The position numbers and the translations under genes were made by a program. A DNA stretch of 64,000 bases, taken from assembly GCA_031402225.1 (NCBI GenBank), contig JANNSD010000037.1:49119-113118 (forward strand), in the 5' to 3' direction. The notes below the pieces were generated by a model, which saw only the letters and a program-made list of their open reading frames with translations, searched no databases and was not told where the DNA came from. The DNA is from JAGGAG01 sp031402225 (GTDB taxonomy: Bacteria; Gemmatimonadota; Gemmatimonadetes; Gemmatimonadales; GWC2-71-9). This document shows positions 47,103-55,223 of the stretch, one piece after another. Every line of letters begins with the position of its first letter. Positions within the stretch are counted from its first letter, which is position 1.

Positions 47103-47567
47103 ATGAAGGCACATACACTCAAGCTGTTGCTGGTCACCACGGCGTTCGCGTTCACGCTCGCCGCATGTTCGAGTGACGAGTCGGCGCCCGACCATGGGAC
47201 GCCGGCTAGCGTCAAGCTCTTCGATACCGAGACCAACGCCGAGCTGCAGCCGATCGAACTGCCGGCCAGCGCGACGACCCGGGTGACGGTCCACTTCTAC
47301 GACGCCGACGGCGACGACATCAGCCAGGGGCTGATCGACACCGGTCATGCCACGTCGCTGACCTTTGCCAGCGTCGCATTCGCCACGAGCGCCAATGTGG
47401 CGGGCGAAGTGTTTCAGCGCGATGTCACGGTGTTCGCCGACCCGCTCGAGGCGTCGACGGTCACGGTGGGCTACGGCCACGATGTGGACGCGGATGAGCT
47501 CGCCTTCGGGCCCTACCCGGTGACGGCCGTTGAGGGTCCGCTCGCCCTCCGGACCGCCGGCCGCTGA
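47103..47567 (+). CDS. Small lipoprotein of unknown function in the copper operon
   Basis: 154 aa with AGGAGA 6 bases before the ATG. Lipobox FTLAAC (Cys22) and a following CSSDES, almost identical to the start of the next protein (FSLTLAACSSDEP), which suggests common ancestry of the signal regions or parallel sorting. The mature domain is beta-rich and acidic with scattered His (DHGTPASVKLFD, VTVHFYDADGDDISQ, TVGYGHDVDADELAF). The Asp/His clusters could bind metal. No family recognised. Its place between a TonB receptor and MbnP makes it a good candidate for a new copper-handling component. Confidence 0.7.
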   Translation: MKAHTLKLLLVTTAFAFTLAACSSDESAPDHGTPASVKLFDTETNAELQPIELPASATTRVTVHFYDADGDDISQGLIDTGHATSLTFASVAFATSANVAGEVFQRDVTVFADPLEASTVTVGYGHDVDADELAFGPYPVTAVEGPLALRTAGR

Positions 47568-47602
47568 TAATCAACTACGATCCGGTCAAGGAGAGACGAT
47601 CC

Positions 47603-48454
47603 ATGCGCAAGAGCCTTCTGGGTACCCTGCTCGCCGGTGTTGCTTTCAGCCTCACGCTCGCGGCCTGCTCGAGCGACGAGCCGGGCGACCAGGCCGTGGC
47701 CATCACCTTCCGTCCGCAGGTGGGAACGGAGGTCTTTTCCTGCAGTGCCAGCTATACCGGCATCGGCACGACGGCGTCCGACGTGCAGTTCACCGACTTC
47801 AAGCTGTACGTGAGTGACGTGCGGCTGGTCACGGCGTCGGGAGTGGAGGAGCCGGTGACGCTGGCGCAGGATGGCGAGTGGCAACTGGACAATGTCGCCT
47901 TGCTCGACTTCGACAACGGCACCGGCAACTGCGCCGGATCGGTCGAAACGAATTACCAGGTCACCGGCACCGTTCCGGCCGGCAGCTACACCGGCATCAA
48001 GTTCACCATGGGGCTTCCGTTCGCAATGAACCACGGTGATGTGGCGACGGCCGCGGCACCGCTCAATTCCACTGATATGTTCTGGGTGTGGAACTTCGGC
48101 TACAAGTTCCTGAAGGTGGACCTGAGCACCACCGGGCAGCCGGGCGGGTTCTTCGTGCATATCGGGAGCACGGGGTGCAACGGCGCCACGTTCACTTCGC
48201 CGCCCACCTCGTGCGATTTCCCCAATCGCGACACCATCACCCTCACCGGCTTCAACGCCGCGAACAACGTCGTCGTGGTGGACCCGAAGGCCATCCTCAC
48301 GGCGTCGAACGTCAACGAGGACAACGGGGACGAGCCGGGCTGCATGTCGAGCCAGACCGACCCGGAGTGCGTCCCGCTCTTCTCGCGCATCGGCCTCCCG
48401 TTCGCCGGGGCACCGGCTGGCGCACAACAGCTCTTCCGCGTCGAGGCGCAGTGA
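47603..48454 (+). CDS. mbnP: MbnP family copper-binding lipoprotein
   Basis: 283 aa; AAGGAGAG before the ATG, lipobox LTLAAC (Cys20). The mature protein carries the MbnP pattern: FTDFKLYVSDVRL near residue 70, GIKFTMGLPFAMNHGD near 133-148, then MFWVWNFGYKFLKVD (159-173, with Trp161 and Trp163). FFVHIGSTGCNG and the C-terminal DEPGCMSSQTDPEC follow. In methanotrophs the diheme enzyme MbnH oxidises a Trp of MbnP to kynurenine and MbnP binds copper. The MbnH gene here overlaps by 4 bases. Family call is strong; the modified Trp is inferred to be within the MFWVWNFGYKF motif. Confidence 0.9.
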   Translation: MRKSLLGTLLAGVAFSLTLAACSSDEPGDQAVAITFRPQVGTEVFSCSASYTGIGTTASDVQFTDFKLYVSDVRLVTASGVEEPVTLAQDGEWQLDNVALLDFDNGTGNCAGSVETNYQVTGTVPAGSYTGIKFTMGLPFAMNHGDVATAAAPLNSTDMFWVWNFGYKFLKVDLSTTGQPGGFFVHIGSTGCNGATFTSPPTSCDFPNRDTITLTGFNAANNVVVVDPKAILTASNVNEDNGDEPGCMSSQTDPECVPLFSRIGLPFAGAPAGAQQLFRVEAQ

Positions 48455-49602
48455 GGTTTTGGGCTTGCCTGATCGTCGCCGCAACCCTTGCGGGTTGCGG
48501 TGGCGAGGCCCTCGGGCCGTCGGGTGATGCATTCGCCTGGCGGCTTCCGGCGCGCTTCCCGGTGCCGCTGGTGCCCGACTCAAACCCGATGACCAACGCC
48601 AAGGTGGACCTGGGGCGCCACCTGTTCTACGACAGGAGAATGTCGATTACCCAGCAGTTCTCCTGTGCCTCGTGTCACCAGCAGTCGCGCGCGTTTACCG
48701 ATGGACTCGACGTTGCCGTCGGCGCCACCGGCCAGCCGCACCCGCGCAACAGCATGACACTCGCCAACGTGGCGTATCCCAGTTCGCTCAACTGGGCCAA
48801 CCCTTTGACCAGGAACCACGAACAGCAGGCGCTCATTCCGATGTTCGGGGACAATCCGGTAGAACTCGGGCTTACGGGCGAGGAGGATGCGCTGCTGGCG
48901 CGGTTCCGGGCAGACCGCACCTACCAGGGGCTGTTTCCCGCGGCGTTTCCCGAGGCCAGCGATCCCGTCAGCATCGATGCCATCGCGAAGGCGCTGGCCG
49001 CCTTTCAGCGTACCATGATCTCGGGCGATGCGCCCTATGACCGGTACCTGGCGGGTGATCGCGGCGCGATTTCCGAATCGGCTGTGCGCGGGGAGTCGCT
49101 CTTTTTCAGTGAGCGGCTCGAGTGCCATCACTGCCACAGCAGCTTCAACCTCTCGGGATCGGTGCAGTACGTGGGCAAGGAGTTCCGGGACCAGGAGTTC
49201 TTCAACAACGGGCTGTACAACATCGGTGGCACCGGCGCGTATCCGGATGACAATCGCGGCATCTTCACCTTCACGCAGAAGCCGGAGGACATGGGCCGCT
49301 TCAAGGCCCCGACCCTCCGCAACGTCACCGTCACCGCGCCCTACATGCACGATGGCAGCATCGCCACCCTCGACGGGGTGATCGACCACTACGCGGCGGG
49401 AGGTCGCACCATCGAGTCGGGGCCGTTCGCGGGGAACGGCAGCCAGAGTCCCTTCAAGAGCGGGTTTGTCCCGGGCTTCACCCTGACTCCGGGAGAGCGA
49501 GAAGACATCCTCGCGTTCCTCCGAAGCCTCACCGACGACGGGTTCCTGCGCGATCCGCGGTTCGCGAATCCCTGGCCGGCCGGCGGGCCGGGCGGTCCGT
49601 GA
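48451..49602 (+). CDS. mbnH: MbnH-type diheme cytochrome c peroxidase family protein
   Basis: 383 aa from a GTG overlapping the mbnP stop (GTGA). Lipobox ATLAGC near residue 16. Two c-heme sites: CASCH (72-76) and CHHCH (225-229). The MauG/CcpA-like fold is shown by VDLGRHLFYDRRMS, NSMTLANVAYPSSLNWANP, IAKALAAFQRTMISGDAPYDRYLAGD, and the C-terminal FKAPTLRNVTVTAPYMHDGS with LDGVIDHYAAGG. It should form a high-valent bis-Fe(IV) state and oxidise MbnP. Ordinary peroxidase activity is the alternative, but the fused reading with mbnP points to the MbnH branch. Confidence 0.88.
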   Translation: MRFWACLIVAATLAGCGGEALGPSGDAFAWRLPARFPVPLVPDSNPMTNAKVDLGRHLFYDRRMSITQQFSCASCHQQSRAFTDGLDVAVGATGQPHPRNSMTLANVAYPSSLNWANPLTRNHEQQALIPMFGDNPVELGLTGEEDALLARFRADRTYQGLFPAAFPEASDPVSIDAIAKALAAFQRTMISGDAPYDRYLAGDRGAISESAVRGESLFFSERLECHHCHSSFNLSGSVQYVGKEFRDQEFFNNGLYNIGGTGAYPDDNRGIFTFTQKPEDMGRFKAPTLRNVTVTAPYMHDGSIATLDGVIDHYAAGGRTIESGPFAGNGSQSPFKSGFVPGFTLTPGEREDILAFLRSLTDDGFLRDPRFANPWPAGGPGGP

Positions 49603-49973
49603 TGGTGGCCTGGTCCTGGCGCTTCCTGCTGGCCCTTACGCCGCTTGTAGTGGCGGCACCCGCTTCGGCTGCCCGGCACAACCGCCTGGTCAAGGCGGAA
49701 CCCGGGGTCGACTCCACAGTGGCGACGTCGCCCAGCCAGATCCGTCTCTGGTTCAAGGAAGCGCCTGAACTCGCGGTGAGCTCGATCAGGCTGGCGGACG
49801 CGGCGGCGAAGCCGATCGCGACCGGCGTGGTGAAGGCGACGGATGACAAGATGTCCATCGCGGTGACGGTGTCCGCGCCGCTCCCGCCCGGCAAGTACAC
49901 CGTCACCTGGAAGACGGCGGGAGCGGACGGCCATGTGATCAGGGGGAGCTTCGGGTTTACTGTAGGGTCGTGA
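49602..49973 (+). CDS. copC: CopC-type periplasmic copper-binding protein
   Basis: 123 aa; the ATG shares one base with the mbnH stop. Signal peptide through APASA. The mature domain is a single CopC barrel: HNRLVKAEPGVDSTVATSP, IRLWFKEAPEL, and the C-terminal DGHVIRGSFGF (Asp109, His111), which supplies the Cu(II)-site Asp and His. The N-terminal His expected as the first ligand is present but preceded by Arg, so the exact cleavage site decides whether the canonical site forms. Followed by copD with a GTGA overlap. Confidence 0.88.
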   Translation: MVAWSWRFLLALTPLVVAAPASAARHNRLVKAEPGVDSTVATSPSQIRLWFKEAPELAVSSIRLADAAAKPIATGVVKATDDKMSIAVTVSAPLPPGKYTVTWKTAGADGHVIRGSFGFTVGS

Positions 49974-50848
49974 CCTTTGCGGCCAACTGGCTCACCTTCG
50001 TCGCGGTTTTCGCCCTGATCGGCGCTGCCGGGGCGCGCACGCTCTTCGTGCGGCTGATGGCGTCGGACCACGGCGTGGGCGCCTGGCCGGACGCGGATGC
50101 GCTCGCGCGGCGGATCGGTGCCGCAGCGGCGGTGGCGCTGCTGCTAGCCGCGGCGTTCCGGCTGCTGGCCCAGGCGGAGAGTGTGCTGGATCCCGGTGAA
50201 TACCTGAGCCTGGCCACGGTAGGTGCGGTGTGGTCGACGGCGTGGGGGCGTGGCTGGGGGTGGCAGGTGGGAGCGGCAGCGCTGGCGATCGTGCTGTCAC
50301 TGGGCCCCGCGGGGATGGCGGTCGCCGGCGCGCTGATCGTGTCGGCGACCTTGCCGTTGACGGGCCACGCGGTCGAAGCGCCGACCGGACCGGTGGTGGG
50401 CGTGGCCCTGGCCGGTGCCCATGCGTTCGCCGGTGGCCTGTGGCTCGGCACGCTCGCCGTAGCGCTCTTCACCTGGCAGCGGTCGGACCCGCCGGAGCGC
50501 TCGGGGCGACGTCACGCGCGCCTGGCGCGGCTCATCGAGAAGTTCTCTCCGTTGGCACTCGCGTCAGCCGCCGTGCTGGTGGCCTCCGGTATCGGGGAGG
50601 CGCTCGGTCTCGTGGGCAGCCTTCGCGCGCTGTGGCAGACGGTGTATGGCCAGCGCCTCCTGCTCAAGGTGGGACTGCTGGTCGTGCTGCTGGCCTTTGG
50701 TGCCTGGAACTGGCGCGTGCTGAAGCCGCAGCTCGGCGCGCGGGGGTCGAGTCGCCGGCTGCTGCGGACGGCAGGAATCGAGGTCGTTGTTGCCGTTGCC
50801 ATCCTCGCGGTCACCGCGAGCCTGGTATCGTTGCCGGCTGGGGAGTAG
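49970..50848 (+). CDS. copD: CopD-type copper membrane transporter
   Basis: 292 aa from a GTG overlapping the copC stop. About eight membrane segments, beginning WLTFVAVFALIGAAGARTLF. Conserved CopD elements include TLPLTGHAVEA (His in a membrane helix), GAHAFAGGLWLGTLAVAL (His and Trp), ERSGRRHARLARLIEKFSPLA, and LLLKVGLLVVLLAFGAWNW. With CopC it is thought to move copper into the cytoplasm. Its stop abuts the stop of the anti-sigma gene on the other strand with no gap. Confidence 0.9.
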   Translation: MTFAANWLTFVAVFALIGAAGARTLFVRLMASDHGVGAWPDADALARRIGAAAAVALLLAAAFRLLAQAESVLDPGEYLSLATVGAVWSTAWGRGWGWQVGAAALAIVLSLGPAGMAVAGALIVSATLPLTGHAVEAPTGPVVGVALAGAHAFAGGLWLGTLAVALFTWQRSDPPERSGRRHARLARLIEKFSPLALASAAVLVASGIGEALGLVGSLRALWQTVYGQRLLLKVGLLVVLLAFGAWNWRVLKPQLGARGSSRRLLRTAGIEVVVAVAILAVTASLVSLPAGE

Positions 50849-51580
50849 CTACAGCATGAGGTGCGCGAGCACCTGACCCTGTGGTGGCCCGGTGGCGGCG
50901 CCCGCCGGCTCGACCGAGAGTGCCGCGCCCAGCACATTGCCGCCCTCCTTCGGCATGCCCATCGTCAGCACCGCCGAGCGATCCGCGTTGATGCCCAGCT
51001 CGGCGCCCCGCACCATGCCGTCATCGCAGATGAACCAGAACTGGTAGTGCTCGCCTGGCGGCAGTGGCGGGAGGTTGTGCACCACCACGTTCCAGCGATG
51101 CGACACCGGGTCAGCCAGGATGGTGATGCCGCCCTCCTGCCCGCCCATCTGCACCGACGCGTGCATCACCTTCCGGGTGTTGCGGAGCACCGACAGTGTA
51201 TCGCGTGCCGCCTCCAGCGCGTGCGCCGTCGCGGCGAGGCGCGCCGTGGCGTCCCGCGTATCCGCGCGTGCCCGGAGCGCGAGCGCACCTCCCGTGAGCG
51301 CCACCGAGGCCGCCAGGGCCCAGGGCAGGGCGCGCTTCCAGGCCGGCTCGCGCTCGCCCAGGACGCCACGGGTCAGTTTTCGCACCAGGCCGGGGCGGAG
51401 CGTTACCGGCCGCACACCCATTGGCAGCCAGGCGAGTTCGCGTTCGACCACATCGAGCTCCCGGCGGCACTCCGCACAGCGCTCGAGGTGATCGCGGAAG
51501 CTGCGCTCCTCGTCGGGCTCGAGGTGCCGCAGGGCGAACGCTTCGACGTGCTCCACGAACCATGCGTGCTGTTCCGTCAT
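50849..51580 (-). CDS. RskA-type membrane anti-sigma factor
   Basis: 243 aa. An N-terminal zinc-binding anti-sigma domain (HLERCAECRREL, about 31-42, giving HxxxCxxC) is followed by one membrane helix (ALPWALAASVALTGGALAL). The periplasmic part is an RskA C-terminal domain (WNVVVHNLPPLPPGEHYQFW, VLGAALSVEPAGAATGPPQG). It should hold the ECF sigma factor inactive until a signal. The start overlaps the sigma stop by 4 bases. It is convergent with copD, placing it next to the copper operon. Confidence 0.9.
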   Translation of the reverse strand: MTEQHAWFVEHVEAFALRHLEPDEERSFRDHLERCAECRRELDVVERELAWLPMGVRPVTLRPGLVRKLTRGVLGEREPAWKRALPWALAASVALTGGALALRARADTRDATARLAATAHALEAARDTLSVLRNTRKVMHASVQMGGQEGGITILADPVSHRWNVVVHNLPPLPPGEHYQFWFICDDGMVRGAELGINADRSAVLTMGMPKEGGNVLGAALSVEPAGAATGPPQGQVLAHLML

Positions 51581-52191
51581 ACCCAGTCCTTGAGCGGAGC
51601 GAGTGCCTGGCGCAACCTGGCATAGGCCAGGCGCAGCCGGGTCTTCACCGTTCCCATCGGGATGCTGAGCTGCGCCGCGATTTCCGAGTGGGTCAGCCCC
51701 GAGAAGTAGGCCAGCTGCACCGCGGCGCGCTGGTCAGCAGGCAGGTCGCGCAGCGCGGCGTGCACCGACTCGTGCACATGCCAGCCCGGATGCGCCGCTT
51801 CATTGGGCGTGGCCGCCGCCACGTACTCCTCGCCCAGGACACCGCTGCGCTGGGCCCGCTCGATCCTGAGGCCATGGCGGCGTCGCGCGCGGAGCCGGTC
51901 GATTGCCCGGTTGCGCACGATGCGGAGTAACCAGGCCATGAGGCCGGGCTGGTCTTCCGAGAGCGTGTCCACGCGATCCCACAGGATGCGGAAGGCATCG
52001 AGCACGACGTCTTCCGCCTCGTCCGCATCGCTCAGCATGCCCTGCGCCACGCCGAGGAGCCATGGCGTCGCGAGCACGATGAGCTCCTCGAGCGCGCGCT
52101 CGTCACGCGCCACCAGGCGTTCCCGCAGCGCTGAGGCCCGCTCAATGGTGAGGGGGCCGCGCGGCACGGGGGACTCGTGGGCAGCGATCAT
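51577..52191 (-). CDS. ECF-family RNA polymerase sigma factor
   Basis: 204 aa. Region 2 is seen in DEAEDVVLDAFRILWDRVD and LLRIVRNRAIDRLRARRR, region 4 in ALRDLPADQRAAVQLAYFSG and HSEIAAQLSIPMGTVKTRLR. The ATG at 52191 shares one base with the stop of the DM13 gene upstream; the stop overlaps the anti-sigma start. It belongs to the SigK-like group judging by its RskA partner. Its targets are unknown; autoregulation and control of the facing copper operon are natural guesses. I could not find a matching pair of -35/-10 elements upstream of both operons. Confidence 0.92.
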   Translation of the reverse strand: MIAAHESPVPRGPLTIERASALRERLVARDERALEELIVLATPWLLGVAQGMLSDADEAEDVVLDAFRILWDRVDTLSEDQPGLMAWLLRIVRNRAIDRLRARRRHGLRIERAQRSGVLGEEYVAAATPNEAAHPGWHVHESVHAALRDLPADQRAAVQLAYFSGLTHSEIAAQLSIPMGTVKTRLRLAYARLRQALAPLKDWV

Positions 52192-52733
52192 CAGGGCTTC
52201 TTCATCATCCCGGTATCCTTTGCCATCGCAGGCTGGTCCATGGCGCCGTGATCCATCGAGCCCATGGCGCCGTGATCCATCGCGCCGAGCGGCGCCTGTC
52301 CAATGAGCACGCTGTACTTCTTGCACCAGAGCAGCACGGTATCGTAGGCCGCGAGGTCGGTCGACTCCGGGATCTTGTAGCTCTGCGCGCCCTCAAGCTT
52401 CGTGAGCTTGCCCAGGTTCACGGATCCCGCATCCCTGGCCATCGTGCCCCGGGATAGAATCACGTAGATGTCGGGCGCCTTGTCCACCTTGAAATTGCTG
52501 CTCAGCTCGAGCGCCCGGTCCTTGCCACTGCCAGTGATGGTATACGATCCGCTGGCGGAGTGGTCCTTGGCGCCGGCAAACGTGCCCTTCGGTGACATCA
52601 TCATCTTGTCGCTCGCCATGTTCTTGTCGGCCATGGCCTTGTCGTTCGCCATCGATTGTGCCATCGCCGGCGCGGCGGCGCCAGTGACAACGGCGAGGGC
52701 GATGAGCATCGCCCGGCTTCGGGTCGCGTGCAT
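52191..52733 (-). CDS. DM13-domain exported protein with Met/His-rich segments
   Basis: 180 aa; ATG at 52733 behind GGGGAG. Signal peptide ends APAMAQ (mature Gln26). Directly after lies a Met/Asp/Lys-rich stretch (SMANDKAMADKNMASDKMMM). The DM13 domain covers about 50-150: GTFAGAKDHSASGSYTI, APDIYVILSRG, YDTVLLWCKKYSVLIGQAPL with the conserved Cys. The tail has two copies of MDHGAM and ends MAKDTGMM. Such Met/His motifs bind Cu(I)/Cu(II) in CopA- and PcoE-like proteins. It is the first gene of the sigma/anti-sigma operon, so it may be both sensor input and copper ligand. The role is inferred. Confidence 0.8.
   Translation of the reverse strand: MHATRSRAMLIALAVVTGAAAPAMAQSMANDKAMADKNMASDKMMMSPKGTFAGAKDHSASGSYTITGSGKDRALELSSNFKVDKAPDIYVILSRGTMARDAGSVNLGKLTKLEGAQSYKIPESTDLAAYDTVLLWCKKYSVLIGQAPLGAMDHGAMGSMDHGAMDQPAMAKDTGMMKKP
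52238..52282 (-). repeat. Direct repeat within the DM13 gene
   Basis: Two identical 21-base copies (52238-52258 and 52262-52282) with period 24. They encode the duplicated MDHGAM motif in the protein tail and so may expand or contract by slippage in steps of eight codons. Confidence 0.85.
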
Positions 52734-52871
52734 GTGTGACTCCCCAATGAGGTGTGATCGGGGCGCTGGAGTGCATCCCTGGAGCCCTAACGACCGGCAC
52801 CGCCGCACGGATCTCGGCGTTGCCGGTCAAGCCCGATTGCGCGAGCGCTGGTACCGGTACAGCCTTCAGGG

Positions 52872-55166
52872 ATGAAGACCGCTGCTGCGGGACTTGCCCT
52901 GCTCCTTGCGCTGGTTCCCTCGACCGCCGTGCCGCCGATGCAGCCGCCGGCGCCGAGCGCGCCGGCTCGCGACTCCGCGCTCGCCATTGCGCGTGAGGCG
53001 ATCGCCGCCGGCCGGCCGTGGCGCGCCACGCGGCTGCTCGCGCCGATCCTGCGCGACTCGGCGTTGCGGACGCCCGAGGTCGAGCTCGTGGCCGCGACTG
53101 CCGCCGCCGGGTGGCGTGGCTGGCGCGAGGCGGACCAGCTGCTGGGCAATGCCTCCTGGCTGGATACGGCATTCGCCGGCGAGGGCCGGGAACTGCTCGC
53201 CCGCGCGGCGCTCGGCCTTGGCCGTGACAGCAGCGCCGTCGCGCAGGCCCGTTCGGCCGTACGTCTCGCGGCAGATCCGGTGGCGCGCGGCGAGCGGCTT
53301 GTGCTCCTGGGCCAGGCGCTGGAGGGCATTGGCAGCTTTGACAGCGCCACCGCCGCATATCGTGCGGCGGCGGACCTGCTCCCGCTCCTCCGGGACTGGC
53401 TCACCCTCCGCGCCGTCGGCACGGCGACCGACCCCGCCACCCGCGCGATGCTGGCCGGCGCGATCACCGACACGGTGGTGCGGGGCCGGTTGCCGCTCGC
53501 GGATGCGCGTGCGCTGACGCGGGCGGGCGACACGCTGGGCGCCATCGATGCCTACACGGCGGCTGGTGCTCCGCTGTCGGCCTTCCGGCTCCGGGCAGCG
53601 GTCGCCGACAGCGCGCAGCGCCGGGCACTCGGCACCGAGCTGGTGGCGTTCATCGCGGAGCGGAGCGGGTCGGGCCCTGCGCGCGGTGGAATCGTGCTGC
53701 TCGACAGCCTGCGGCTGCCGCTCACCGCGAGCCAGCAACTCACGGTCGCGCGGAGTGCGGCGCGTTCCGGGCCGTTGAGCCGGGCATCGGATGCCTATGC
53801 GGCGGCGTTCGGGGCGTCGGTCGGCACGACTGAGGACCGCTTTGCCTGGGGTGAGGTGCTCTTCCGGCAGGGTCGTTACAAGGAAGCGATCACGCAGTAC
53901 CGTCGGGTGACGCAGCCAAAGCCCCTGGCGGCGGCGGCGGGCTATCGCATCGGCCGCTCGCTGGTGCGCGATGGGCGCGCGACAGAAGGCGTCACCCAGC
54001 TTCGGCTCGTCGCAAAGAAGTGGCCGTCGGACTCGAGTGCGGCGATGGCGCTTTACCTGCTCGCCGACCTCGCCACCGACGACCGGGACGATCGCGCGGC
54101 TCGGCGCACCTTCCTCCAGGTCGTGCGACAGCACCCCGGCAGCCGGCAGGCCGGGGCCGCGGCGTTCCGCGCCGCCATCATCGCGTACGCCGACAGCATG
54201 TACGAAGTGGCCGCGCGGGAGTTCGACGCCTTCGACGAGCGTCAGCGGACCAGCCCGGAGGCGCTGCCGGCGCTCTACTGGGCGGGGCGCGCCCATGCCG
54301 GCATGGGCGACACGGCGCGCTCCGCTGCGCGATGGCATGAGGTGATCGCGCGTGACTCGTCGTCGTACTACGCGGATGCGGCCGCGCGGCGGCTGGGTGC
54401 GCCACCGTGGGCGCCGGCCGCGTCACCCGACAGCTTTGCGGCGGTGCCCGACCTGGACAGCGTGGCGCGCCGAGCCGACTTCCTTGATCACGTGATGCTC
54501 GCCGATGAGGCGGGGATGGAGCGCGCGCGGCTCGGTCGCGCCGCGGGCAACTCGTCGGAACGCCTCATGGCCGGCGCCGACCTGATGCGGCGTCACGGCC
54601 TGCCGAACCAGGCGATCCTGCTCGCGCGGAAGGCACAGAACGCCGGCGCCGCGCGCGATGCGCGGCTGTACCGGCTTCTCTATCCGCTCGGCTTTCCGGC
54701 AGCGCTCCGGGGCGAGGCCAGCCGCGCCGGTGTCGATGCGCCGCTGGTGGCCGCGCTGGCGCGCCAGGAATCGCTGTTCGATCCCGCCGCCACGTCGTCG
54801 GCTGGCGCGCGGGGCCTGATGCAGGTCATGCCCGAGGTGGGGAAGCGGGTGGCGCGGGGACTGGGGTATCCGGAGTGGGACGCGGTGCTGCTGTACCAGG
54901 CCGACGCCAACCTGGAGATCGGGTCGACGCACCTGCGGGCGCTGCTGGACACGCAGGGCAGCGTGGTCGAGGTGCTCGCGGCCTACAACGCGGGTGCGCA
55001 TCGGGTGGTGCGCTGGCGCACGCGGGGCGGGGCCGAGGATCCCGAGCTGCTCACCGAGCGGATTCCGTTCGTGGAGACGCGGGACTACGTGCGGATCGTG
55101 CAGCGGAACCGGAACCTGTACCAGGTGCTTTACGAGTGGCCGCGAGAGGTGACGGCGGTTCCATAA
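52872..55166 (+). CDS. Soluble lytic transglycosylase (Slt70-like)
   Basis: 764 aa. A signal peptide opens the protein (AGLALLLALVPSTAVP). Residues about 30-590 form an Ala-rich helical superhelix with TPR-like repeats (FRQGRYKEAITQYRRVTQP, YEVAAREFDAFDERQRTSPE). The SLT catalytic domain covers about 620-750: LARQESLFDPAATSS with catalytic Glu633, AGARGLMQVMPEVG, then LEVLAAYNAG-like VLAAYNAGAHRV and FVETRDYVRIVQRN. It cleaves peptidoglycan glycan strands to anhydro-muropeptides. It is divergent from the DM13 gene over 138 bases with no clear promoter that I could fix. Confidence 0.92.
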   Translation: MKTAAAGLALLLALVPSTAVPPMQPPAPSAPARDSALAIAREAIAAGRPWRATRLLAPILRDSALRTPEVELVAATAAAGWRGWREADQLLGNASWLDTAFAGEGRELLARAALGLGRDSSAVAQARSAVRLAADPVARGERLVLLGQALEGIGSFDSATAAYRAAADLLPLLRDWLTLRAVGTATDPATRAMLAGAITDTVVRGRLPLADARALTRAGDTLGAIDAYTAAGAPLSAFRLRAAVADSAQRRALGTELVAFIAERSGSGPARGGIVLLDSLRLPLTASQQLTVARSAARSGPLSRASDAYAAAFGASVGTTEDRFAWGEVLFRQGRYKEAITQYRRVTQPKPLAAAAGYRIGRSLVRDGRATEGVTQLRLVAKKWPSDSSAAMALYLLADLATDDRDDRAARRTFLQVVRQHPGSRQAGAAAFRAAIIAYADSMYEVAAREFDAFDERQRTSPEALPALYWAGRAHAGMGDTARSAARWHEVIARDSSSYYADAAARRLGAPPWAPAASPDSFAAVPDLDSVARRADFLDHVMLADEAGMERARLGRAAGNSSERLMAGADLMRRHGLPNQAILLARKAQNAGAARDARLYRLLYPLGFPAALRGEASRAGVDAPLVAALARQESLFDPAATSSAGARGLMQVMPEVGKRVARGLGYPEWDAVLLYQADANLEIGSTHLRALLDTQGSVVEVLAAYNAGAHRVVRWRTRGGAEDPELLTERIPFVETRDYVRIVQRNRNLYQVLYEWPREVTAVP

Positions 55167-55188
55167 GTTGGTGCGGGCTCAGGCGCCC

Positions 55189-55218
55189 TTGCGCTACAGT
55201 AGCACCAGGTGCTATGTT
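55189..55218 (+). promoter_or_regulatory. Toxin-antitoxin promoter with palindromic operator
   Basis: TTGCGC (55189-55194), 18-base spacer, TATGTT (55213-55218). The spacer contains the perfect palindrome TAGCACC-A-GGTGCTA (55200-55214), which overlaps the -10 box. This is the place expected for autorepression by the antitoxin. The ATG at 55224 is close to the predicted start point, so the mRNA may be leaderless. Confidence 0.7.
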
Positions 55219-55223
55219 TTTGC

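Noticed and set aside
44387..50848. A methanobactin precursor peptide or MbnB/MbnC genes near MbnP/MbnH
   Set aside because: I looked for a short frame ending in paired Cys motifs and for the biosynthesis enzymes. Only the DUF2946-like protein is Cys-rich, and it is too long and has a different pattern.
52734..52871. ECF promoter shared by the DM13 operon and the copper operon
   Set aside because: Only an 8-base match (CTGTACCG) is shared between the two upstream regions. At this length it may be chance and it has no -35/-10 layout.
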